Source: Muribaculum intestinale
GTDB taxonomy: Bacteria; Bacteroidota; Bacteroidia; Bacteroidales; Muribaculaceae
Length of the DNA stretch: 64,000 nt
Assembly (NCBI RefSeq): GCF_002201515.1
Contig: NZ_CP021421.1
Coordinates: 496,001 to 560,000, forward strand
Direction of reading: 5' to 3'
Below are positions 52,041 through 60,114 of the stretch, in pieces. Each line of letters opens with the position of its first letter. The first letter of the stretch is position 1. The position numbers were made by a program, and so were the translations under genes. The notes below the pieces were generated by a model. That model worked only from the letters and a program-made list of their open reading frames with translations. It had not been told where the DNA came from and ran no database searches.

Positions 52041-53438
52041 ATGACCAATTCACCCATACCTGTAAATCCCGAAGGTGGCAGACTGACGGGATTACGCGGC
52101 CAGATTCTGACATTCAAGGCCGATCCGTTCCTTAATAACGAAGAGAAATGCTACGACTATTTCAATGATGGCCTCGTAATAATACAGGACGGACATATAG
52201 TCGATGTAGGCAATTATCCTGAAATAGCACCCAAATATCCACAATTAGGACAAGGCGATATAGACACATATGAAGACTCGCTTATAATGCCGGGATTCAT
52301 CGACTGCCACGTACATTATGTGCAGAGTCCTATGATAGGATCATTCGGCGACACACTTCTCAACTGGCTTAATCAGTACACATTTCCTACCGAGAGTAAA
52401 TTCAAAGACAAGAAATTTGCCGACGAGGTAGCCCGCGAATTCTTCAAACAGCTGCTTGAGCAGGGAACAACTACTGCCAATGTATTTGCCACTACATTCG
52501 AGACAAGCGTCGACGCCTTCTTCGAGGAGAGCGAACGCTATGATACCAGAATGATCAGTGGCAAAGTGCTGCAGGACCGCAATCTGCCCGATTCGTTAAA
52601 GGACCCGGACACCGACCAGTCGATAGTAATCGCGGAGAAACTGCTCAAGAAGTGGCATCACCGCGGCCGACAGCTGTATGCCATCATACCGAGGTTTGCT
52701 CCTACCTCCACACCGCGACAGCTACAACTCGCCGGCGAGCTATACCAACGCTACATCGACCAGGGTGTGTATATGCATACCCATCTCGATGAAGTTCAGA
52801 GTGAGATTGACTGGGTAACACAGCTGTTCCCTGACCAGCCCAACTACACTGAGGTCTACCGACATTTCGGCCTCGTCGACAAAAGGTCGATAATGGCCCA
52901 CTGCTGTATTGTGCGTGAGGAGGAATGGCAGACACTGCATAAATGCGACTGCGGAGTAGCCCATTGCCCAAGCAGCAATCTCTTCCTTGGCGACGGAGAA
53001 TTCAAATACTGGGAGGCCAAAGAGCCGAGCCGTCCCGTGCGCACAGGCATGGGCACCGATGTTGGTGGTGGCACCAACTTCTCCATACCACGTCAGCTCA
53101 ACGAGGCATATAAGGTGGCTATGTTACAGATGAAGAATCTTGATGCTGTAAAAAGTTTCTACCTCGCCACTCGCGGCGGCGCCGAAGCCCTTCATCTTGA
53201 GAATACAATCGGCAGTATCGCTCCGGGCTATGAGGCGGATATCGCAGTGCTCGACCTGAAGCCGTCGGAGTTCGCGACATGGCGTCTGAAATTCTCCAAC
53301 ACTATTTTTGAGAAACTGTTTGTGCTCATGACCCTCGGACTCAACAACTTCAACAAGGCCACTTATGTCGCAGGGCGTAAGGTATACGACCGCAACCGCG
53401 ACAAAAAATGGATGTATGCATCAGAACTTGACAAATAA
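52041..53438 (+). CDS. guaD: Guanine deaminase
   Basis: A 465-aa amidohydrolase converting guanine to xanthine and ammonia. The zinc ligands are in MPGFIDCHVHYVQSPM (HxH), a His in YMHTHLDEVQSEIDW, the His of SIMAHCCIV, and the Asp in GMGTDVGGGTNFS. The guanine-specific features FTFPTESKF-like (TFPTESKFKD) and HCPSSNLFLGDG are visible. The frame is open to 52002 through the solo MITE end; the ATG at 52041 (MTNSPIPVNPEGGRL) is chosen. It lies 12 bp before an MFS gene, which suggests purine uptake followed by deamination. Confidence 0.93.
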   Translation: MTNSPIPVNPEGGRLTGLRGQILTFKADPFLNNEEKCYDYFNDGLVIIQDGHIVDVGNYPEIAPKYPQLGQGDIDTYEDSLIMPGFIDCHVHYVQSPMIGSFGDTLLNWLNQYTFPTESKFKDKKFADEVAREFFKQLLEQGTTTANVFATTFETSVDAFFEESERYDTRMISGKVLQDRNLPDSLKDPDTDQSIVIAEKLLKKWHHRGRQLYAIIPRFAPTSTPRQLQLAGELYQRYIDQGVYMHTHLDEVQSEIDWVTQLFPDQPNYTEVYRHFGLVDKRSIMAHCCIVREEEWQTLHKCDCGVAHCPSSNLFLGDGEFKYWEAKEPSRPVRTGMGTDVGGGTNFSIPRQLNEAYKVAMLQMKNLDAVKSFYLATRGGAEALHLENTIGSIAPGYEADIAVLDLKPSEFATWRLKFSNTIFEKLFVLMTLGLNNFNKATYVAGRKVYDRNRDKKWMYASELDK

Positions 53439-53450
53439 TATTCCCATATT

Positions 53451-54686
53451 ATGACAGCTAACAATACCAATATAGCCCCGGCCAAATATCGCCTTGGCGG
53501 ACCGATGGCCTGGTGGGTATGGATTCTCGTGACCGTCTTCACCATCTATCTGTTCAATGTCCAGACAATGTTCAGTGTAGTGCAGGGAGATATAAAATCG
53601 GCCCTCAGTCTTGATGAATCACATCTGACCCTTATCGCCGGCACATACACATGGGCATTCGCCATATTCCAGTTTTTCGGAGGAGCCTTCCTCGACTGCT
53701 TTGGTTCGCGCAAGGTGCTTATCCCTGCATTTATTTTCGTCACTGCCGGGGTGTTTCTGTATGGTCTGGCAACAAGCTATACCGTAATACTGCTAGCCCA
53801 GGTACTTATGGCTCTCGGAGCCTGCTGCGGATTTGTAGGAGCGGGATATATCGGAGGTGTATGGTTCGGCATGGCGGCATATGGCACTATGTTCGGATAC
53901 GTCCAGGTGCTCTCGTCACTGTCGAGCGCCATACAGCAGCCGATTACCGAAGGTCTACTTGCTCATCTCACTTATGAGAAACTGTTTATCTACCTCGGAT
54001 TCTTCGGGGTGCTGCTCGTCGTACTCGCTATATTGTATATGAGAAACCCGACTCCGGTAGTCACGAAGAAAGACCCGTTCAAGGTAGTAGCCGACAATCT
54101 CAAGCAGATTGTAAAGATGCCTCAGATGTGGATTGCAGCCATGTGGGGAGGCATTGTATTCGGACTTAACCTTGCGTTGGGTGTAGTGTGGACACCAAAA
54201 CTGTTTACTGAAGCAGGCTATACTCTTGACAACGGCAATCTTGGCTCTGCTATGCTATGGCTCGGCCTGGCAGTAGGCTCATGTTTCTGGCCTCAGTGGA
54301 GCAACAGGATACACAGCCGCCGCATACCAAGCATAATCGGAGTCCTGCTCATGATAATCGGCCTTGTGGGTGTAATCTATATAAAGATGCCGGTATGGCT
54401 TATGGTGACAATGATGTTTGTAATCGGTATGGGAGCCACGGCCCATATGCTGGCATTCAGTGTCGGCGGAGACGTTGCCGGCGGTCCGCTGGTGGGTACT
54501 TCAAGTGCGTTTCTCAACGGCATAATGTTTATATTCGGTGGCATACTCCAGAACATACCATCTACGCTCCACAGCCACGGTAGCGGCTTTCACGGGATGT
54601 TTGCCCCCTACCTCATCGCCGCTGTAATAGCTCTTGTATTCGTGTTTATCCAGAAGGAAACCGCTCCGGCAAATCAACCTAAATAG
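53451..54686 (+). CDS. MFS transporter in operon with guanine deaminase
   Basis: A 411-aa transporter with 12 membrane helices. The MFS loop 2-3 motif appears as GGAFLDCFGSRKVLI, and GACCGFVGAGYIGGVWFG, LLVVLAILYMRNPTP and GGDVAGGPLVGTSSAFLNG are visible. It begins 12 bp after guaD and ends with a hairpin terminator. From this pairing I infer a purine base or nucleoside substrate; the sequence itself does not show the substrate. Confidence 0.88.
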   Translation: MTANNTNIAPAKYRLGGPMAWWVWILVTVFTIYLFNVQTMFSVVQGDIKSALSLDESHLTLIAGTYTWAFAIFQFFGGAFLDCFGSRKVLIPAFIFVTAGVFLYGLATSYTVILLAQVLMALGACCGFVGAGYIGGVWFGMAAYGTMFGYVQVLSSLSSAIQQPITEGLLAHLTYEKLFIYLGFFGVLLVVLAILYMRNPTPVVTKKDPFKVVADNLKQIVKMPQMWIAAMWGGIVFGLNLALGVVWTPKLFTEAGYTLDNGNLGSAMLWLGLAVGSCFWPQWSNRIHSRRIPSIIGVLLMIIGLVGVIYIKMPVWLMVTMMFVIGMGATAHMLAFSVGGDVAGGPLVGTSSAFLNGIMFIFGGILQNIPSTLHSHGSGFHGMFAPYLIAAVIALVFVFIQKETAPANQPK

Positions 54687-54745
54687 TATTCCCGTCATGC
54701 CGCATCCTATGTAAACTGACATAAAATGCCCGGTATCAGCCATCA

Positions 54746-54780
54746 ACGCTCCGGCAAGAGGTATCTCTATGCCGGAGCGT
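54746..54780 (+). terminator. Terminator of the guaD-MFS operon
   Basis: A perfect 11-bp stem ACGCTCCGGCA/TGCCGGAGCGT (54746-54756 with 54770-54780), followed by ATTGTAT. It lies 60 bp after the MFS stop codon. Confidence 0.75.
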
Positions 54781-54836
54781 ATTGTATCGGGTGGGAATGA
54801 CCCTATCACGGTATCACCAATACCATTTATGTGGTA

Positions 54837-54867
54837 TTGTACAGAATATAATTCATTACTACTTTTG
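54837..54867 (+). promoter_or_regulatory. Promoter of cysK
   Basis: TTG at 54837-54839 and TACTTTTG at 54860-54867 are separated by 20 bp. The predicted start near 54875 leaves about 87 nt of 5' leader. The leader end can pair with bases around the start site (ACGGTAT at about 54871, ATACCGT at about 54930), but no known riboswitch is recognised. Confidence 0.7.
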
Positions 54868-54961
54868 CATGAACGGTATTAAGAAATTATTGTCCTGACA
54901 ACCCTACAGCGAGGTACTGCAATTTCATACCGTCAGCTTGAAACAAACTAATTCTACGCTT

Positions 54962-55912
54962 ATGGCAAAGATATATCAAAATCTCACTGAACTTATTGGA
55001 AATACCCCACTCCTTGAAATAAAAAACATCGAACAGGCAGAAAATCTAAAAGCACGGCTGTTTGTTAAAATAGAATATTTCAATCCCGGTGGAAGTGTCA
55101 AAGACCGTGTGGCACTGTCAATGATTAATGAGGCAGAAAAAAATGGGACTCTCACGCCCGGTACTACTATAATAGAGCCGACAAGCGGCAATACCGGAAT
55201 CGGACTTGCATGGGTGGCTTCAGTAAAAGGATACAAGCTGATTCTTACCATGCCGGAAACCATGAGCCTCGAACGCCAGAACCTGCTTAAGGCTCTTGGC
55301 GCGACACTCGTGCTCACTCCCGGAGCGGAAGGTATGAAAGGCGCTATACGAAAAGCCAACGAACTGAAAGAAGAAAATGCAGGCGCCGTGATACTGCAAC
55401 AGTTTGACAACCCAGCCAATCCGGCAATACATGAGCAGACTACAGCCCGGGAAATATGGGAGGATACTGATGGTGAAATCGATATCTTCGTGGCAGGTGT
55501 AGGCACCGGAGGCACAATCAGCGGTACTGCCTCCGGATTGAAAAGACACAATCCGGCAATAGTTGCTGTAGCTGTCGAGCCAGCTTCCTCTGCGGTATTG
55601 TCAGGAGGAAATCCCGGCCCACACAAGATACAGGGGATAGGTGCAGGATTCGTGCCCAATAACTTCAACCCGGAAGTAGTGGACCTCATAATGCCTGTAG
55701 AGGATAACGACGCGATAAAAGCATCGCGTATGCTTGCTGAAAAAGAGGGTCTACTCGTAGGAATATCGTCGGGCGCAGCGCTCTATGCCGCTCTGCAACT
55801 TGCAAAGAAGGCTGAAAACGAGGGCAAAACCATCGTAGCCCTGCTTCCTGATACCGGAGAGCGTTACCTTTCGACTGTTCTTTACGCTTTTGACGAATAT
55901 CCTATTGGATAA
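54962..55912 (+). CDS. cysK: Cysteine synthase A
   Basis: A 316-aa PLP enzyme converting O-acetylserine and sulfide to cysteine. The PLP lysine is in EYFNPGGSVKDRVALSMI (about Lys42). The phosphate and substrate loops are EPTSGNTGIGLAWVAS and GVGTGGTISGTASGLK, and the C-terminal GISSGAALYAALQLA and DTGERYLST segments are CysK-like. The ATG at 54962 (MAKIYQNLTELIGNTPLLE) is the usual start; an in-frame TTG at 54938 is ignored. A good promoter precedes it. Confidence 0.96.
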   Translation: MAKIYQNLTELIGNTPLLEIKNIEQAENLKARLFVKIEYFNPGGSVKDRVALSMINEAEKNGTLTPGTTIIEPTSGNTGIGLAWVASVKGYKLILTMPETMSLERQNLLKALGATLVLTPGAEGMKGAIRKANELKEENAGAVILQQFDNPANPAIHEQTTAREIWEDTDGEIDIFVAGVGTGGTISGTASGLKRHNPAIVAVAVEPASSAVLSGGNPGPHKIQGIGAGFVPNNFNPEVVDLIMPVEDNDAIKASRMLAEKEGLLVGISSGAALYAALQLAKKAENEGKTIVALLPDTGERYLSTVLYAFDEYPIG

Positions 55913-55954
55913 AATCATGTAGTAAGACTATCTAAACCAATTTCTAAGGAAAAA

Positions 55955-56606
55955 ATGGTGGATAGTGCAACTTTTATATTAGCTGACAACCAGGATATAA
56001 CCCGCGCAGGGATGCACGGGTATATATCCTTTATATTCAGCAACGCAAGCATTACTGATATCTGTGACAAGCAACATCTTGTGTCCAGACTGTCAGAAGA
56101 TTCCCACAGCGTTGTGGTGCTTGACTATACTCTGTTTGACATCAACGGCATAGAGGAATTATTGATAATTGTGAGACGCTTTCCATCCGCTCACTGGATA
56201 TTGTTTTCCAACGAACTTAGCGACAACTTTATGAGGCGTATAAGCGCAGAGTGCAACATAAGCATGATTCTGAAAGAGACATCGGCCGACGAGATACACT
56301 GTGCTCTGCTTTTGCGCATGTCATGGTGAGCGTTTTATATGCCATCAGATTGCCAATATGCTCATACAGACACCCGAACGCCGCGAGTTATCCAACAATC
56401 TTACCCCAACCGAGACTGATATACTCAGACTCATAGCAAAGGGGATGACAGTAAAGGAGATTGCTTCGGAAAGAATATCAAGCATACATACAATCGTGAC
56501 ACACAAAAAAAACATATTCCGGAAACTTGGAATCAACAATGTGTATGAAGCTACCAAATATGCCTTGAGAGCCGGGCTGGTAGAAATCGTCGAGTATTAT
56601 ATATGA
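55955..56606 (+). pseudogene. Frameshifted LuxR-type response regulator
   Basis: Two overlapping ORFs make one protein. 55955-56329 encodes a receiver-like domain (ILADNQDITRAGMHGYISF, the acceptor Asp in SVVVLDYTLFDING, LKETSADEIHCALL). The frame at 56301-56606 continues CACHGERFICHQIANMLIQ and a LuxR/GerE helix-turn-helix (LTPTETDILRLIAKGMTVKE, IHTIVTHKKNIFRKLGI, ending EYYI). The shift lies in GCTCTGCTTTTGCGC (about 56308-56322), where one T fewer would restore an intact ~215-aa regulator. The gene lacks a visible cognate kinase nearby. Whether the extra T is a real mutation or a sequencing error cannot be decided here. It begins 42 bp after cysK. Confidence 0.85.
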
Positions 56607-56915
56607 CAGAGATACGGGTATGATAAAACAATACCATCATACATTCCATCTCAAATTCTAACACTGACACTTGCTTACATTCTATTAACGCATGTGTGAT
56701 TTCAGATTTTGACAGTAAGTTAATTTTAGTTAACACATATGATTATGTGTGTGCGTTTTAAATAAACATGCTACCTTTTACACAAAATTATATTAAAAAT
56801 TTATGCCATACTTTTCTTTTTAGTAAATTTGCACACAAATTCCACATAATAAAGGTGTGGACAATCCATTTGTGAAATCAAATTTGTGCTATTAGTAGTT
56901 TTAGGCTTATAACTT
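56607..56915. other. 309-base intergenic region with a promoter-like element
   Basis: No gene is visible. A -7 element TAAATTTG at 56824-56831 points at the small downstream gene (56916), without a convincing -33 box. The rest is very AT-rich. Confidence 0.55.
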
Positions 56916-57101
56916 ATGGAAAACTTTGCAAAGAAAAGAGGCGGCCGTCGTCCCGGAGCAGGCCGCAAGAAATCAACAGTGAAGCGCTATGGTTTTAATG
57001 CCCCCGCCACAGTGCACGCTGTGCTTCAGCAAGTCGACAGCATCACAGACTTTATTTGCGAGGCTGTTCTCAAACATGGTCAGGACAAGGGCCTTTGCTG
57101 A
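56916..57101 (+). CDS. Small basic protein, possible DNA-binding
   Basis: A 61-aa protein: an N-terminal basic region (KKRGGRRPGAGRKKSTVKRY) followed by a helical part (PATVHAVLQQVDSITDFICE). The GRPGAGRKK pattern is common at the N-terminus of small DNA-binding and phage-related proteins, and the second half could form a short ribbon-helix-helix-like unit. No exact family is recognised. The ATG at 56916 lies about 75 bp after a predicted transcription start. Coding status is supported by the promoter and codon regularity only. Confidence 0.55.
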   Translation: MENFAKKRGGRRPGAGRKKSTVKRYGFNAPATVHAVLQQVDSITDFICEAVLKHGQDKGLC

Positions 57102-57241
57102 ACACTCCCCATCTACAAAAGCCATACCGGCTTCTCCCCTCCTTCGGTTAATATTCTATTATCCAAAAGCATTCGGCAATTACTGCTGGATGCTTTTTTA
57201 TGCGAAAAGAATTCTCGGCTCCATCATAAGAAAGATTCATG

Positions 57242-57514
57242 TCATGGATTCAAAATATCAGTATTACGGAATGCTATCACATTCTGTAGAGCATCGATAC
57301 GCTGACGGATTGCCTCGCTGGGTTCAATAGACATTGCCATGTGTAAATCGCCAAGCGCACGTCCGAGATGTCCGGTTGCCAAAAATGCCTCACTGCGGAG
57401 CATATACGGCCATGCTATAGAGCCGTCATTGTCAATTATCTCGCTTGCAGCAACAATTACAGCGTCAGGTGCGTTCTTTTTAAGAAGGGCGACAAGTTCG
57501 TCACGAGTCATCAT
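57242..57514 (-). CDS. Small TPR-like protein, unknown function
   Basis: A 90-aa protein from the ATG at 57514 (MMTRDELVALLKKNAPDAVI). A single helix pair resembling one TPR unit is visible (PYMLRSEAFLATGHLGRALGD, then LHMAMSIEPSEAIRQRIDAL). The remaining sequence is not recognised. It is transcribed divergently from the histidine phosphatase, only 45 bp apart, so both promoters must lie in that short gap or inside the genes. Confidence 0.55.
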   Translation of the reverse strand: MMTRDELVALLKKNAPDAVIVAASEIIDNDGSIAWPYMLRSEAFLATGHLGRALGDLHMAMSIEPSEAIRQRIDALQNVIAFRNTDILNP

Positions 57515-57559
57515 AACAGATCTGAAATTTATTATTATAATTGGCAAATTTACAAAGAA

Positions 57560-58834
57560 ATGTATCGTCAGGCAATTATCATCATCAACATTCTCCTCAT
57601 CGCGGCAAGTGCTTTTGCCGGCAACAATAACGGGCCTACCGATTACACATTCGACGAATGTCGCGGTTCAGCCAACCCGTATCCGGCTCCCGAAAGCCGC
57701 ATGGCCCTCCCCGACACGCTATCAGTTATTATGATAAATCACCTCGGACGCCACGGTGCACGCTACGAGACATCGCCAAAACGTGCGAATAAAATTCGCG
57801 ATACACTAATGAAAGCAAAAAAACAAAATACATTATCCGCCAAAGGCGATTCGATGCTCGATATAGTAAATCGGACTCTCGAGCTGTCTAAAGACAAATG
57901 GGGAGCACTCGACTCTCTTGGAATGAAGGAACAGCAGGGAATCGCAGCCCGCATCTATAGAACGTGGCCTGCTTTGGTGAAAAACAGCCATATCGAGGCT
58001 ATATCATCGTACATCCCTCGCTGTATAATGAGCATGTATGAGTTCACACATAAGCTATCAAGCATTGACGACAATGTAGAGATACTTACCTCATCCGGCA
58101 AAGTAAACTCACCTCTCATGCGTCCGTTTGCAATCGATTCTGCATATCTTGATATCAGGAAGGATGCTCCATGGGCAGAGGCTCTTGACTCATTTTATAA
58201 AAAGAATATTCCCCTCGAACCGGTGTGGCGACTTGTCGGACATGATACAATGAACCGGGATGATGCCAGGCAATTCGCAATCTCTCTTTTCGGATTCCTA
58301 TGCGGGCTCAACGCCTCAGGAATTGACGGAGACTTCCTCGCAGAATTCTATACTATAGAGGAAGCCAACAAAATGTGGGAATGCCGCAATATCACGCAAT
58401 ATCTCGAACGAACCACATCGGTATACTCGTCGATACCGTCGGACATAACGCGTGCGTTGCTTGCCGATTTCATAAACACGACCGACTACTTTTTGTCAGG
58501 ACGTTCCAAAGCATCATTAAATCTGAGGTTCGGACACGCCGAAACCGTAATGCCTTTTTTATCATTAATCCGGCTTCCGGGATGTTATTATGTAAGCAAA
58601 GACCTTGACAGCGTCAGCCGATATTGGAAAAACTTCTATGTCACCCCGATGGCCACCAACCTACAGATGATAATCTGCGTGGCTCCCTCGGGGACACCAT
58701 ATATCAGACTCGACCTAAACGAACATCCCGTATGCTTTCCCGGGACCGACAAATATTATGTCAGCTGGAAGCAGGCACGAAAATATTTCAACGACATACT
58801 TGATTCCGCCACATCCGTGCCTGCCGGCCAATAA
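57560..58834 (+). CDS. Secreted histidine acid phosphatase, MINPP type
   Basis: A 424-aa protein. The signal peptide is at about 1-20 (MYRQAIIIINILLIAASAFA). The catalytic histidine motif is LGRHGARYETS (RHGxR) at about residue 62, and the proton-donor motif is HAE in LRFGHAETVMPFLSL, as in multiple inositol polyphosphate phosphatases instead of the HD of other histidine acid phosphatases. This family in gut Bacteroides removes phosphates from inositol hexakisphosphate (phytate). The frame extends upstream, but the signal peptide fixes the start at 57560. It acts in the periplasm or outside the cell. Confidence 0.88.
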   Translation: MYRQAIIIINILLIAASAFAGNNNGPTDYTFDECRGSANPYPAPESRMALPDTLSVIMINHLGRHGARYETSPKRANKIRDTLMKAKKQNTLSAKGDSMLDIVNRTLELSKDKWGALDSLGMKEQQGIAARIYRTWPALVKNSHIEAISSYIPRCIMSMYEFTHKLSSIDDNVEILTSSGKVNSPLMRPFAIDSAYLDIRKDAPWAEALDSFYKKNIPLEPVWRLVGHDTMNRDDARQFAISLFGFLCGLNASGIDGDFLAEFYTIEEANKMWECRNITQYLERTTSVYSSIPSDITRALLADFINTTDYFLSGRSKASLNLRFGHAETVMPFLSLIRLPGCYYVSKDLDSVSRYWKNFYVTPMATNLQMIICVAPSGTPYIRLDLNEHPVCFPGTDKYYVSWKQARKYFNDILDSATSVPAGQ

Positions 58835-58913
58835 TCCGGCATTACACAACACACTAATATTCAATGAAGTATTCAATGATATAAAAAATATTTTCAAAAT
58901 ATTTTCAAAAATA

Positions 58914-58945
58914 TTTGGACAATACAAAAAAGCTCCTTAACTTTG
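58914..58945 (+). promoter_or_regulatory. Promoter of tRNA-Lys
   Basis: TTTG at 58914-58917 and TAACTTTG at 58938-58945 are 20 bp apart, an exact match to the Bacteroidetes pattern. The tRNA starts 120 bp downstream, so a longer primary transcript is processed. Confidence 0.75.
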
Positions 58946-59065
58946 CATCGCAATTGAGGGAAACACCTCACCAACCAATGAGGCAGACCTCGCAAGAATA
59001 AAGATTCAAGCGCCTCCCAAATTGCACAAATCATCACAACATTTAATGTGCATGATTCACAAAAT

Positions 59066-59138
59066 GACTCCGTAGCTCAGTTGGTAGAGCAAATGACTCT
59101 TAATCATTGGGTCGAGAGTTCGAGCCTCTCCGGGGTCA
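59066..59138 (+). tRNA. tRNA-Lys(CUU)
   Basis: A 73-nt tRNA with acceptor stem GACTCCG/CGGGGTC (one G-U pair), D-arm GCTCAGTTGGTAGAGC, anticodon stem AATGA/TCATT with loop CTCTTAA (anticodon CTT, lysine codon AAG), and T-arm GAGAGTTCGAGCCTCTC. Discriminator base A. It borders the mobile region; tRNA genes are common integration sites for site-specific recombinases. Confidence 0.95.
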
Positions 59139-59161
59139 CTATTAAAGACCACAGAAAGTGG

Positions 59162-59196
59162 AAAACCGTTGAAAATCAGACATTTTCAACGGTTTT
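59162..59196 (+). terminator. Terminator of tRNA-Lys
   Basis: The stem AAAACCGTTGAAAA/TTTTCAACGGTTTT (59162-59175 with 59183-59196) has a 7-nt loop and is followed by TATTTTT. It is 24 bp after the tRNA. Confidence 0.88.
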
Positions 59197-59241
59197 TATT
59201 TTTGCACAAACCGCAAAAATCGGCATATCTGAGCACTCTGC

Positions 59242-59288
59242 GGTGTAAGAATCGGGAATAGATTTTGAAAATTCAAAATTTACACCCG
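59242..59288 (+). repeat. Inverted repeat copy A upstream of integrase
   Basis: A 47-bp unit beginning GGTGTAAGAATCG and ending AATTTACACC(CG). The reverse complement of 59475-59523 shares both ends and a central AGATTT. The pair brackets about 190 bp just before the integrase gene, as binding or crossover sites of a recombinase might. Apart from these two copies, the 453 bases between tRNA-Lys and the integrase show nothing else. Confidence 0.6.
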
Positions 59289-59474
59289 AAGACTTGCCAA
59301 TCTTCTGACTGACGCATAGTTACAGACACACGACTACCCCGAATACACCCCAATTTTCGCCGATTTTCCATAAATGGGTTCGGGCACCACTCCATTTATA
59401 GGTAAATCATTGAAAACTACGGGTAAAGAATTTCAGACCCCACTAAAACGAGTCAGTATCTGCGCTCAAATGCA

Positions 59475-59523
59475 GGTGTAAATTCTGAGGAAATCTTTTT
59501 GCTGGTCTCGATTCTTACACCCG
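59475..59523 (-). repeat. Inverted repeat copy B upstream of integrase
   Basis: Inverted partner of copy A at 59242-59288. Outer sequences are nearly identical (GGTGTAAGAATCG, AATTTACACC); the middle differs in length by about two bases. Confidence 0.6.
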
Positions 59524-59591
59524 AAAAGATCATATTTCGCTGATATTCAAATTTCTGCACCATAAGAGCACGACATGAGATTATTAACTTT

Positions 59592-60008
59592 ATGTCAAAA
59601 AAGACTCTTATGTATCAAGCGAATTATTACACGCTGACCTTTATGATACGAAAGGCTCAGCAGAAAAAATCCGGGGAAACTCCGATTTTTGCTCGCATAA
59701 CCGTTTCCGGCCAGCGAGCCGAGTTCAACATCAACCGTAGTGTCGACCCTGACAACTGGAACGCCGCCAAAGGACTTTCCTTTGGAAAGTCCAAGAGAGA
59801 TATTGAGCTCAACAAGTATTTGGACTCAATCCGTGTCCGCATAAGCGAGATTCATGCCTCGCTTGTGAAAGATGAAGAGGCAATCAATCCTCTCATCATC
59901 AAGCAGCACTTTCTCGGTAATGCCGAGGGGCCGAAGATGCTGTGTGCAGTGTTCAACTATGTCAACGAACAACACAAGGAGAGATTCGACCGTGGCGACT
60001 GCATCTAA
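59592..60008 (+). pseudogene. N-terminal fragment of a Bacteroides-type tyrosine integrase
   Basis: A 138-aa remnant. It shows the N-terminal arm-DNA-binding domain of Bacteroidetes integrases (TFMIRKAQQKKSGETPIFAR, then ITVSGQRAEFNINRSV and WNAAKGLSFGKSKRDIELN) and the start of the core-binding domain (MLCAVFNYVNEQHKERFDRG). The frame ends in a TAA formed by the first bases of the IS21 element at 60006. The catalytic domain is missing, and the sequence beyond the IS is a different recombinase, so DNA was probably lost when or after the IS inserted. Confidence 0.85.
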
Positions 60009-60114
60009 CATTTGAAAAGGGACCCAGGTAGAGCAATTGAAAAGGGACCCACCCCATGGGTAAGTTCAACCGGATATCGTTGATTAGAAAGAACGACATC
60101 AACGATTCCACAAA

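Noticed and set aside
54869..54898. Nine-codon ORF in the cysK leader (MNGIKKLLS) as an attenuator peptide
   Set aside because: It has no Cys, Met or Ser run and no terminator precedes cysK.
57368..57559. Longer N-terminus for the MINPP-type phosphatase
   Set aside because: It would place the signal peptide internally and overlaps the divergent small gene.
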